Of a DNA stretch of 23,456 nt, positions 15,385-23,456 are shown piece by piece. The notes under the pieces were generated by a model, which was not told where the DNA came from, did not search any database, and saw only the letters and a list, made by a program, of their open reading frames with translations. A program made the translations under genes and the position numbers. How positions within the stretch are numbered: the first letter of the stretch is position 1; the number at the start of each line of letters is the position of its first letter. Origin of the DNA: JBPCOB01 sp051000715 (GTDB lineage: Bacteria; Actinomycetota; Actinomycetes; JALYNC01). The stretch is taken from contig JBPCOB010000188.1 in assembly GCA_051000715.1 (NCBI GenBank), positions 1-23,456 of the forward strand, in the 5' to 3' direction.

Positions 15385-16731
15385 ATGCCAACCGCCCAGC
15401 GAGCTAAGGTTCGCTGGGAGGCGCCGGCCTGGGCGGGACCCGCCGGGCGGTCCACGGTTCGCGACCTGGCGGGTTGGCTGGCGATTGTGATCGCCGGGCT
15501 GGTGGTGTCGGCGCTCGCCGTCGCGGCCCACGCCAGGCTCGGTACGGCGAGCGCGCCGTTCAGCGGCCGTTACCGGTTCAAGGTCGACACCGGCTCGCTC
15601 CTGGCCCCCCTGGTGGCTGCGGCGGTGCTGGCCGGCGTACGCCGAGGGGTGCACGAGCGGCTGCCCTGGCGCCGGCTGCTGCTCGCCGGCTACCTCGCCG
15701 CCGTCGCGTGGGCGCTCGCTCTGGCCGTGGTGGACGGCGGCAACGGTCTGGCCACGCCGGTGGACGCCCCGGACGGCTATCTGCCCGACGTCGCGAGGAT
15801 CGGCTCTGACCCGCTCGGTTTCCTGCGCGACTTCGTCTCCACCGCCGGCTCGCACACGCCCTCGACCCGTCAGCATCCACCGGGACCGGTGTTGCTGCTG
15901 TGGGGACTGACCCGACTCGGGGCGCACAGCCCGGCGCTGCTCGGTTTGCTCGTCACGCTGATCGGCTGCCTGGCCGTTCCACTGGTCGCGGTGGCGGTGC
16001 TGTCACTGTGCGGGGAGCGGGCGTCCCGCCGGCTGCTGCCGGTCCTGGCCCTCGCGCCGTACGCCGTCTGGCTCGCGGTGAGCCTGGACGCGGTCACGTT
16101 GACGCTCGGTGCCGGCGCCATGGCCTGCGGAGTTCGGGCCAGCGAGCCCCGCCGGTCGCCCTTCTGGGCAGTGGCCGCCGGCCTGTTGCTTGGAGTCGGC
16201 GCGTTGTTCTCCTACAGCGTCGGCTGGTTGGCCGTCTCTGTGATCGTGGTGAACTTCGTCCGCCGCCGGCCACTGCTCAACATGATCACCGGGGCTGCGG
16301 CACTTCTGCCGCTGGCTCTGGCGCAGCTGGCAGGCTTCCTGTGGAGCGACGGGCTGACCGCAGCGCAGGCGGACTTCTCGCTGCGGGTCGAGCCGCAGCG
16401 CTCGTGGATGGTCTGGGCGCTGCTGGATCTGTTCCTGCTCGCCATCGCCTGCGGGCCGGCGGTCGCGGCCAGCGCCCGCAAGCTCCGGCGTACGCCGGGA
16501 TGGCCGTTCACGGTCGGGGCCGGGCTCGCGGTCGTGTTCGCCGTGGGGTCGGGACTCTCCCGCGGCGAAGTGGAGCGCTCCTTTCTGCCGTTCTTCCCGT
16601 GGCTGTTGGTGGCGGCGGTGGCGCCAGAGCGGGGCGAGGACGCAGGGGCCGCTCCCACCCCGCTGCTGCTCATCGCCGTCGGTGCGTTCACCGCCATCGT
16701 CATCGAGGCGGTCCTGCGTACCGCCTGGTGA
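15385..16731 (+). CDS. Polytopic membrane protein, possible GT-C-type glycosyltransferase
   Basis: This is a 448-residue protein with roughly ten hydrophobic segments spread over the whole length. After the second or third helix is a large loop with GYLPDVARIGSDPLGFLRDF and then THTPSTRQHPPGPV-like sequence (actual: SHTPSTRQHPPGPVLLLWGL). An HPPG-type motif in an outer loop before a helix is seen in some actinobacterial GT-C membrane glycosyltransferases. Acidic residues that would bind the lipid-phosphate sugar donor may be D in the first loop (RFKVDTGS). The family assignment is tentative and substrate unknown. The ATG at 15385 is chosen by the -10 spacing; ATG 15325 and 15331 (GGAGA upstream) are in frame and would add 20 or 18 residues. 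It is convergent with the ABC-F gene, 17 bases away. Confidence 0.75.
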   Translation: MPTAQRAKVRWEAPAWAGPAGRSTVRDLAGWLAIVIAGLVVSALAVAAHARLGTASAPFSGRYRFKVDTGSLLAPLVAAAVLAGVRRGVHERLPWRRLLLAGYLAAVAWALALAVVDGGNGLATPVDAPDGYLPDVARIGSDPLGFLRDFVSTAGSHTPSTRQHPPGPVLLLWGLTRLGAHSPALLGLLVTLIGCLAVPLVAVAVLSLCGERASRRLLPVLALAPYAVWLAVSLDAVTLTLGAGAMACGVRASEPRRSPFWAVAAGLLLGVGALFSYSVGWLAVSVIVVNFVRRRPLLNMITGAAALLPLALAQLAGFLWSDGLTAAQADFSLRVEPQRSWMVWALLDLFLLAIACGPAVAASARKLRRTPGWPFTVGAGLAVVFAVGSGLSRGEVERSFLPFFPWLLVAAVAPERGEDAGAAPTPLLLIAVGAFTAIVIEAVLRTAW

Positions 16732-16748
16732 CCGGACCTCGCGGGAAG

Positions 16749-18347
<1,599 letters not shown>

Positions 18348-18450
18348 GGTGCTCTCTCAAAGGTGGTCGCGACAGCCAGCCATGACCCGCACGGCGTAGA
18401 GCGGCGGGCTATCAGCAGGTCAGTCGACCAGGAGCACGTCGGTCAGTCTC

Positions 18451-18768
18451 TCAGACGTTGAACCCGAGGGCGCGCAGCTGCTCGCGGCCCTCTACGGTGA
18501 TCTTGTCGGGGCCCCAGGGCGGCATCCAGACCCAGTTGATCCGGAAGTCCGACACGAACGGCGACAGTGCCTCACGGGTCTGGTCCTCGATGACGTCGGT
18601 CAGCGGGCAGGCCGCCGAGGTCAGCGTCATGTCCAGTACGGCGATGTCGTCGGCGTCGATGGTGATGCCGTAGACCAGGCCCAGATCGACCACGTTGATG
18701 CCCAGCTCGGGGTCGACGACGTCGCGCATGGCCTCGGTGAGGTCGTCCACGGTGACGGTTGCGCTCAT
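18451..18768 (-). CDS. sufT: Metal-sulfur cluster assembly factor (SufT/MIP18, DUF59)
   Basis: This 105-residue protein of the MIP18/PaaD-like family helps deliver or mature Fe-S clusters. The family signature VVDPELGINVVDLGLVYG spans about 17-34, and Cys54 in SAACPLTDVIEDQ is the conserved cysteine. The C-terminus WMPPWGPDKITVEGREQLRA also fits. The ATG at 18768 overlaps the sufU stop by four bases (ATGA), with GGAG upstream. As the last gene of the suf operon it follows the order usual in actinobacteria. The symbol sufT is used for this family; some databases call it PaaD-like. Confidence 0.9.
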   Translation of the reverse strand: MSATVTVDDLTEAMRDVVDPELGINVVDLGLVYGITIDADDIAVLDMTLTSAACPLTDVIEDQTREALSPFVSDFRINWVWMPPWGPDKITVEGREQLRALGFNV

Positions 18769-19259
18769 GGCGTGATCTCCTCTATCGACTCGGCTGTCAG
18801 GGTACGAGGCAGGGCAGACCCTGCGGTCACAACGGCGCGAGCGGTGGCGTCCTTCCAGGCCATCCACGACAGCAGCGCGCACTTCACCCGGGCGGGGTAG
18901 CGAGCCACACCCGCGAAGGCGACGGCGTCCTCCAGGAGGTCCTCGTCGGGCTCCCGCTGGCCCTTGGACTGCAACAGCGCGAGGAACTCCTCGGCGACGC
19001 CCATGGCCTCCTCTACCGTGCGGCCGATCACCAGGTCCGCCAGCACCGACGCGCTGGCCTGGCTGATCGAGCAGCCCTCGCTGTCGTAGGACACGTCACT
19101 GACCAGCTCGCCACCCAGCAGGACCCGCAGGGTCACCTCGTCGCCGCAGGTCGGGTTGGTGTGGTGCACCTCGGCGTCGTACGGCTCGCGCAGCCCCTTG
19201 TGGTGCGGGTGCCGGTAGTGGTCCAGGATGATCTGCTGGTAGAGCGACTCAACCTGCAC
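18765..19259 (-). CDS. sufU: SufU, sulfur acceptor for SufS
   Basis: This 164-residue zinc protein takes persulfide sulfur from SufS in Gram-positive SUF systems. The ligands Cys38 and Asp40 (PTCGDEV), Cys63 (EGCSIS) and Cys127 (VKCALLSW) match those of Bacillus SufU, and the SufU-specific insertion before the last Cys is present (about 95-120). The N-terminus ESLYQQIILDHYRHPHHKG is typical. The GTG at 19259 lies inside the end of sufS, overlapping by 11 bases, with AGAGG upstream. The gene ends in a four-base overlap with the SufT-like gene. Both overlaps point to coupled translation. Confidence 0.95.
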   Translation of the reverse strand: MQVESLYQQIILDHYRHPHHKGLREPYDAEVHHTNPTCGDEVTLRVLLGGELVSDVSYDSEGCSISQASASVLADLVIGRTVEEAMGVAEEFLALLQSKGQREPDEDLLEDAVAFAGVARYPARVKCALLSWMAWKDATARAVVTAGSALPRTLTAESIEEITP

Positions 19260-20547
19260 GGAAGAACCTCTGCACGTGAACGAGGCCGGCGACCAGCGCG
19301 TCGATCTCGTCCGTGGTGGTGTACAGGTGCACCGAGGCCCGGGTCGTCGCCGGTACGCCGTAGCGCAGGCAGACCGGCCGGGCGCAGTGGTGCCCGACCC
19401 GCACCGCGATCCCGAGCTCGTCGAGCACCTGGCCGATGTCGTGCGGATGAATCCGGGGCAGGGTGAACGAGATCGCGCCGCCCCGGTCTTCGACGGTCGG
19501 CGGGCCGACGATGCGCAGACCGTCGATTCCGCGAAGCTGGTCGAGGGCGTACGCCGTGAGCTCGTGCTCGTGCGCGGCCACCGCGTCCATGCCGAGATCG
19601 GTGAGGTAGTCGACGGCCACGCCGAGACCGATCGCCTGCGCAATCGGCGGGGTGCCGGCCTCGAACTTGTGCGGCGGAGCGGCGTACGTCGACCCGCCCA
19701 TGGTCACCTCGTCGATCATCTCGCCGCCGCCGAGGAACGGCGGCATCTCCTCGAGCAGGTCCCGGCCCCCCCACAGCACACCGATGCCGGTCGGACCGCA
19801 CATCTTGTGCCCGGTGAACGCGACGAAGTCGACCCCGAGCGCAGCCACGTCGACGCCCAGGTGCGGCACCGACTGGCAGGCGTCCAGCACCACCAGCGCG
19901 CCGACCTCCCTGGCCCGCCGGACGATGACATCGACCGGGTTGAGCGTGCCCAGGACGTTGGACAGGTGGACGAAGGAGACCACCCGGGTACGCTCGTTGA
20001 GCAGCGTGGCGAGGTCGGTGAGGTCCAGCCGGCCGTCGTCGGTGAGCGGCAGCCAGCGCAGGGTCGCGCCGGTCCGCTGGGCCAGCAGCTGCCACGGCAC
20101 CAGGTTGGAGTGGTGCTCCATCTCGGTGACGAGGATCTCGTCGCCGGGCCGGATCGCGAGCCGCGACGGCCGTGCACCACGCGGCTCCAGCGGCGAGTTG
20201 GGGCTCATCCGGGCGCTGGCGTTGCCGAGCGAGTAGGCGACCAGGTTGAGCGCCTCGGAGGCGTTCTTGGTGAAGACCACCTCGTCCCGGCTCGGGGCGC
20301 CGATGAACGCGGCGACCTTGTCCCGGGCGCCCTCGTACGCCGCGGTCGCCTCCTCGCCCAGGGTGTGCACCGCGCGGGCCACGTTCGCGTTGTGCTGCTC
20401 GTAGTGGTCGCGGAGCGCGTCGAGCACCGCTGTGGGCTTCTGCGAGGTGTTGGCGCTGTCGAGGTAGACCAGCGGTTGGCCGTGAACCGTCCGGGACAGG
20501 ATCGGGAAGTCCTTGCGGACCCGTTCGACGTCGTACGCCGCGCTCAC
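19249..20547 (-). CDS. sufS: Cysteine desulfurase SufS
   Basis: This 432-residue PLP enzyme (class V aminotransferase fold) extracts sulfur from cysteine as a persulfide. The PLP lysine is Lys248 in FTGHKMCGP, the ring-stacking His is in TEMEHHSNLVPW (about 141-152), and the sulfur-carrying Cys388 is in VGHHCARP. The length is slightly above that of Bacillus SufS, with an extra loop around 105-130 (ASARMSPNSPLEPRG), also seen in some actinobacterial relatives. The GTG at 20547 overlaps the sufC stop by four bases (GTGA). It transfers sulfur to SufU, encoded next. Confidence 0.96.
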   Translation of the reverse strand: MSAAYDVERVRKDFPILSRTVHGQPLVYLDSANTSQKPTAVLDALRDHYEQHNANVARAVHTLGEEATAAYEGARDKVAAFIGAPSRDEVVFTKNASEALNLVAYSLGNASARMSPNSPLEPRGARPSRLAIRPGDEILVTEMEHHSNLVPWQLLAQRTGATLRWLPLTDDGRLDLTDLATLLNERTRVVSFVHLSNVLGTLNPVDVIVRRAREVGALVVLDACQSVPHLGVDVAALGVDFVAFTGHKMCGPTGIGVLWGGRDLLEEMPPFLGGGEMIDEVTMGGSTYAAPPHKFEAGTPPIAQAIGLGVAVDYLTDLGMDAVAAHEHELTAYALDQLRGIDGLRIVGPPTVEDRGGAISFTLPRIHPHDIGQVLDELGIAVRVGHHCARPVCLRYGVPATTRASVHLYTTTDEIDALVAGLVHVQRFFRAG

Positions 20548-21359
20548 AGCCCGGCACCTCCGCCGCCGGGCAGGATGCCGGCCACCGGACCGGACGCCGC
20601 GGCGACGGCGACCTCGCCGTACCGCTCGTAGCCCTCCTCCTCCAGCCGGTCGGCGAGCTCGGGGCCGCCCGACTCGACGATGGCCCCGCGGACGAAGACG
20701 TGCACGAAATCCGGCGAGATGTAGCGCAGAATGCGGGTGTAGTGGGTGATCAGCAGGGTGCCGACCTCACCGGTCGCCCGCACCCGGTTGACGCCCTCGG
20801 AGACCACCCGGAGCGCATCGACGTCGAGGCCGGAGTCGGTCTCGTCCAGTACGGCGATCTTCGGACGCAGCAGCTCCAGCTGCAGGATCTCGTGCCGCTT
20901 CTTCTCCCCGCCGGAGAAGCCTTCGTTCAGCGACCGCTCGGCGAAGGCCGCGTCCATGTTCAGCCGGGCCATCGCCTCCTTGACCTCTTTGATCCACAGC
21001 CGCAGCTTGGGTGCCTCGCCGCGGACGGCGGTCGCCGCCGTACGCAGGAAGTTCGACACCGATACGCCGGGCACCTCGACCGGGTACTGCATGGCCAGGA
21101 AGACCCCGGCCCGAGCCCGCTCGTCGACGGTCATGGCCAGCAGGTCCTCGCCGTCGAGGGTCACCGAGCCCTCGGTCACCGTGTATTTCGGGTGTCCGGC
21201 GATGGCGTAGGCCAGCGTGGACTTGCCGGACCCGTTCGGGCCCATCAGCGCGTGGGTCTCGCCCTGCCGCACGGTCAGGTCGACGCCGCGGAGGATCTCG
21301 CGTGGCGAGTCGTCGTCGGCCACGGTGACATGGAGGTTGGCGATCTCGAGCGTTGCCAT
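20544..21359 (-). CDS. sufC: Fe-S assembly ATPase SufC
   Basis: This 271-residue ABC-type ATPase forms the SufB-SufC-SufD scaffold complex. Walker A GPNGSGKST is at 40-48, the signature is FSGGEKKRHEILQLELL, and Walker B VLDETDSGLDVDAL. The SufC-specific GVFLAMQYPVEVPGVSVSNF region is present. The C-terminal about 15 residues (SGPVAGILPGGGGAGL) extend beyond the family core. The ATG at 21359 lies four bases after the Rieske gene stop, and the stop overlaps the sufS start. Confidence 0.97.
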   Translation of the reverse strand: MATLEIANLHVTVADDDSPREILRGVDLTVRQGETHALMGPNGSGKSTLAYAIAGHPKYTVTEGSVTLDGEDLLAMTVDERARAGVFLAMQYPVEVPGVSVSNFLRTAATAVRGEAPKLRLWIKEVKEAMARLNMDAAFAERSLNEGFSGGEKKRHEILQLELLRPKIAVLDETDSGLDVDALRVVSEGVNRVRATGEVGTLLITHYTRILRYISPDFVHVFVRGAIVESGGPELADRLEEEGYERYGEVAVAAASGPVAGILPGGGGAGL

Positions 21360-21363
21360 CGGG

Positions 21364-21678
21364 TCAGAACTCCTGGGTGGCGACGAAGACCTCGCCGCCG
21401 TTGAGACGGACGGGATAGACCGGTACCGGGCGGGTGGCCGGCAGGCCGGTGGGCTTGCCGGTGCGCAGGTCGAAGCGGGAGCCGTGCAGCCAGCACTCGA
21501 TGGTGCCGTCGTCGACCTCCCCCTCGCTGAGGGCGACCTCGGCGTGCGAGCACACGTCGTGGATCGCGTACACCTCACCGGCGCTGCGGGCGACGCAGAC
21601 CGGGCGGCCGGCCAGCTGCACCCGCAGGGCCCCTTCTTCCGGTACGTCGGAGAGCGCGCAGGCCCGCAGATAGGTCAT
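21364..21678 (-). CDS. Rieske-type ferredoxin in the suf operon
   Basis: This 104-residue protein has a Rieske [2Fe-2S] site: Cys43-x-His45 in DVCSHAEVAL and Cys62-x-x-His65 in ECWLHGSRFD. It resembles ferredoxin subunits of non-heme iron oxygenases, yet no oxygenase is present nearby. A gene of this kind between sufD and sufC is known from several actinobacterial suf operons, so it is probably an electron donor or cluster-handling partner for the SUF machine. This role is inferred. The ATG at 21678 overlaps the sufD stop by four bases (ATGA). Confidence 0.93.
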   Translation of the reverse strand: MTYLRACALSDVPEEGALRVQLAGRPVCVARSAGEVYAIHDVCSHAEVALSEGEVDDGTIECWLHGSRFDLRTGKPTGLPATRPVPVYPVRLNGGEVFVATQEF

Positions 21679-22892
21679 GACCGCACCCGGGCGAGCTCGG
21701 CGTCGACCGCCGCCGTCAGCCGCTCGGCGATCTCGGGAAGGCCGATCGAGCGGATGACGTCGGCGAAGAAACCGCGAACCACCAGCCGGCGGGCGGCCTC
21801 AGACGGAATTCCCCGAGCCTGCAGGTAGAACAGCTGCTCGTCGTCGAACCGGCCGGTCGCGCTGGCGTGCCCGGCGCCGACCACCTCGCCGGTCTCGATC
21901 TCCAGGTTGGGGATGGAGTCGGCCCGAGCCCCGTCGGTGAGCAGCAGGTTTCGGTTGAGCTCGTAGGTGTCGGTGCCCACGGCCGCGGCCCGGATCAGCA
22001 CGTCGCCGACCCAGACGGTGTGGGCTCCTTCACCTTGGAGTGCGCCCTTGTAGGTCACCCGGCTACGGCAGTGCGGTACGGCGTGATCGACCAGCAGCCG
22101 GTGCTCGAGGTGCTGGCCCGCGTCGGCGAAGTACAGGCCGAGCAGCTCCGCCTCCGCGCCCGGGCCGGCGAACCGGACGGTCGGAGCCAGCCGGACGAGG
22201 TCGCCACCGAAGGTGACCACGACCGACTTGAACCGGGCGTCGCGACCGAGCCGGGCGACGGAGGTGCCGGCGTGAACGGCGCCACCGTCCCAGTCCTGCA
22301 CGCTGACCAGCGTGAGCGAGGCCGCGTCGCCGACCAGGATCTCGACGTTGGCGGCGTACGCCGCGGAACCGGTGTGGTCGAGGACGACGACGGCCTTCGC
22401 GAACTCGCCCACGTCGAGAAGCAGATGGTCGTAGGCGACGCCGCCCTGACCGCGGACCGCTACCACCAGTGGCGACTCGCCGGCGAAGCCACGGGGAATC
22501 GAGAGCACCGCCGGCTTCTCGGTGCGGTCAAGGGCGAGAGCGGCCAGCCGGTCCTCCGGAAACAGCACCGAACCCACCCGCGGGTCCTCACGAGGCACCC
22601 GCTCCAGCGGCACCGGACCGGTGCAGCCGACGTCCACGCCGGCGTCGGCGGGCGGCCCCTCGAGCAGGCCAGCCAGTCGGTCCAGCGGTGTGAACCGCCA
22701 CTCCTCCTCCCGGCCGGTCGGGACCGGGAAGTCCTCGACGTCGAAGGACCGGACCCGCTGGACCCGGGCGTCGGCCGGCGAGCTGGCGGCCCGGCCGGTG
22801 CCGGGCCCGGCCAGCCGGTCACCCCCCGCAGCAGCGGGGGCGACCTCGATCCCGCCGGAGGTCAAGCCGCCGGTGGATGGGGAAGTGCTCAC
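21675..22892 (-). CDS. sufD: Fe-S cluster scaffold protein SufD
   Basis: This 405-residue protein pairs with SufB and SufC to assemble clusters. The beta-helix core shows LLLTDGARADSIPNLEIETG followed by EVVGAGHASATGRFDDEQLF and YLQARGIPSEAARRLVVRGF, the SufB/SufD family blocks. The N-terminus (1-45) is a Gly/Ala-rich variable region before FPVPTGREEEWRFTPL. The conserved His in GAGHASATG is the SufD residue implicated in cluster assembly. The GTG at 22892 directly follows the sufB stop codon (TAG then GTG). It is part of the polycistronic run, with sufB upstream and the Rieske gene downstream. Confidence 0.95.
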   Translation of the reverse strand: MSTSPSTGGLTSGGIEVAPAAAGGDRLAGPGTGRAASSPADARVQRVRSFDVEDFPVPTGREEEWRFTPLDRLAGLLEGPPADAGVDVGCTGPVPLERVPREDPRVGSVLFPEDRLAALALDRTEKPAVLSIPRGFAGESPLVVAVRGQGGVAYDHLLLDVGEFAKAVVVLDHTGSAAYAANVEILVGDAASLTLVSVQDWDGGAVHAGTSVARLGRDARFKSVVVTFGGDLVRLAPTVRFAGPGAEAELLGLYFADAGQHLEHRLLVDHAVPHCRSRVTYKGALQGEGAHTVWVGDVLIRAAAVGTDTYELNRNLLLTDGARADSIPNLEIETGEVVGAGHASATGRFDDEQLFYLQARGIPSEAARRLVVRGFFADVIRSIGLPEIAERLTAAVDAELARVRS

Positions 22893-23456
22893 CTAGCCGA
22901 CCGCGCCTTCCATCTGCAGCTCGATCAGGCGGTTGAGCTCCAGGGCGTACTCCATCGGCAGCTCGCGCGCGATGGGCTCGACGAAGCCCCGGACGATCAT
23001 CGCCATCGCCTCGTCCTCGTCCATGCCCCGGCTCATCAGGTAGAACAGCTGGTCGTCGCTGACCTTGGACACCGTCGCCTCGTGACCCAGCGACACATCG
23101 TCCTCGCGGACGTCGACGTACGGATAGGTGTCCGACCGGCTGATCGTGTCGATCAGCAGCGCGTCGCACTTGACCGTGCTGGCCGAGCCCGACGAGCCCT
23201 CGAGCACCTGGAGCAGGCCGCGGTACGACGTGCGGCCCCCGCCGCGGGCGACGGACTTGGAGATGATCGAGCTCGAGGTGTGCGGCGCCGCGTGCACCAT
23301 CTTGGCGCCGGAGTCCTGGTGCTGGCCCTCGCCGGCGAACGCCAGCGACAGGGTCTCGCCGCGGGCGTGCTCGCCCATCAGGTAGATCGCGGGGTACTTC
23401 ATCGTCACCTTCGAGCCGATGTTGCCGTCGACCCACTCCATCGTGGCGCCCGCCTC
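22893..23456 (-). CDS. sufB: Fe-S cluster scaffold protein SufB, C-terminal part
   Basis: The last 187 residues are visible; the gene continues beyond the right edge of the window. Family blocks are EWVDGNIGSKVTMKYPAIYL, GAKMVHAAPHTSSSIISKS, GGGRTSYRGLLQV, KCDALLIDTISRSDTYPY and DDQLFYLMSRGMDEDEAMAM. The Cys in VKCDALL matches the essential core cysteine of SufB. A stop codon TAG at 22893-22895 abuts the sufD start. The upstream part of the operon (and any sufR repressor, commonly found there) is not visible. Confidence 0.97.
   Translation of the reverse strand, partial: EAGATMEWVDGNIGSKVTMKYPAIYLMGEHARGETLSLAFAGEGQHQDSGAKMVHAAPHTSSSIISKSVARGGGRTSYRGLLQVLEGSSGSASTVKCDALLIDTISRSDTYPYVDVREDDVSLGHEATVSKVSDDQLFYLMSRGMDEDEAMAMIVRGFVEPIARELPMEYALELNRLIELQMEGAVG

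Overview
The window reads as chromosomal DNA of a high-GC actinobacterium. The evidence is codon use with strong third-position G/C, GTG starts, a SUF operon of the actinobacterial type (sufB-sufD-Rieske-sufC-sufS-sufU-sufT-like), a small basic HTH protein of an actinobacterial type, and several genes whose only upstream signal is a TANNNT -10 box placed exactly for leaderless transcription. A Micromonosporales-like host is possible, but the sequence alone does not settle the genus.

Left part (1-6,340): the tail of a beta-carbonic anhydrase and a small acidic ORF are followed by a complete IS1634-type insertion sequence (about 353-2324), with 17-bp inverted ends and an intact DDE transposase. 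Next is a selenium locus: the selenocysteine tRNA gene selC (minus strand), selD (selenophosphate synthetase) and fdhD (formate dehydrogenase sulfurtransferase). Between selC and selD sits a 1.5-kb segment with a signal-peptide CHRD-domain surface protein and a class E/F-like sortase. This segment is bracketed by a perfect 40-bp direct repeat of the 5' half of tRNA-Sec, as if it had been inserted into, or duplicated at, selC. This is the most unusual structure in the window.

Middle part (5,994-16,731): a small lipoprotein and a GH15 glycosidase diverge from one compact promoter region. They are followed by an L,D-transpeptidase, a sirtuin deacetylase, an atypical SDR lacking YxxxK, and a small acidic ORF. 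A minus-strand run then encodes an HTH protein, an acyl-CoA dehydrogenase, an ABC exporter and a GNAT acetyltransferase, with a divergent polytopic membrane protein beside it.

Right part (16,749-23,456): an ABC-F ATPase lies downstream of the SUF iron-sulfur assembly operon, which runs on the minus strand with overlapping or abutting genes. sufB is cut by the window edge. The SUF genes build Fe-S clusters. Products such as a selenocysteine formate dehydrogenase, matured through selC/selD/fdhD, would need such clusters, but no formate dehydrogenase structural gene, selA or selB lies in this window.
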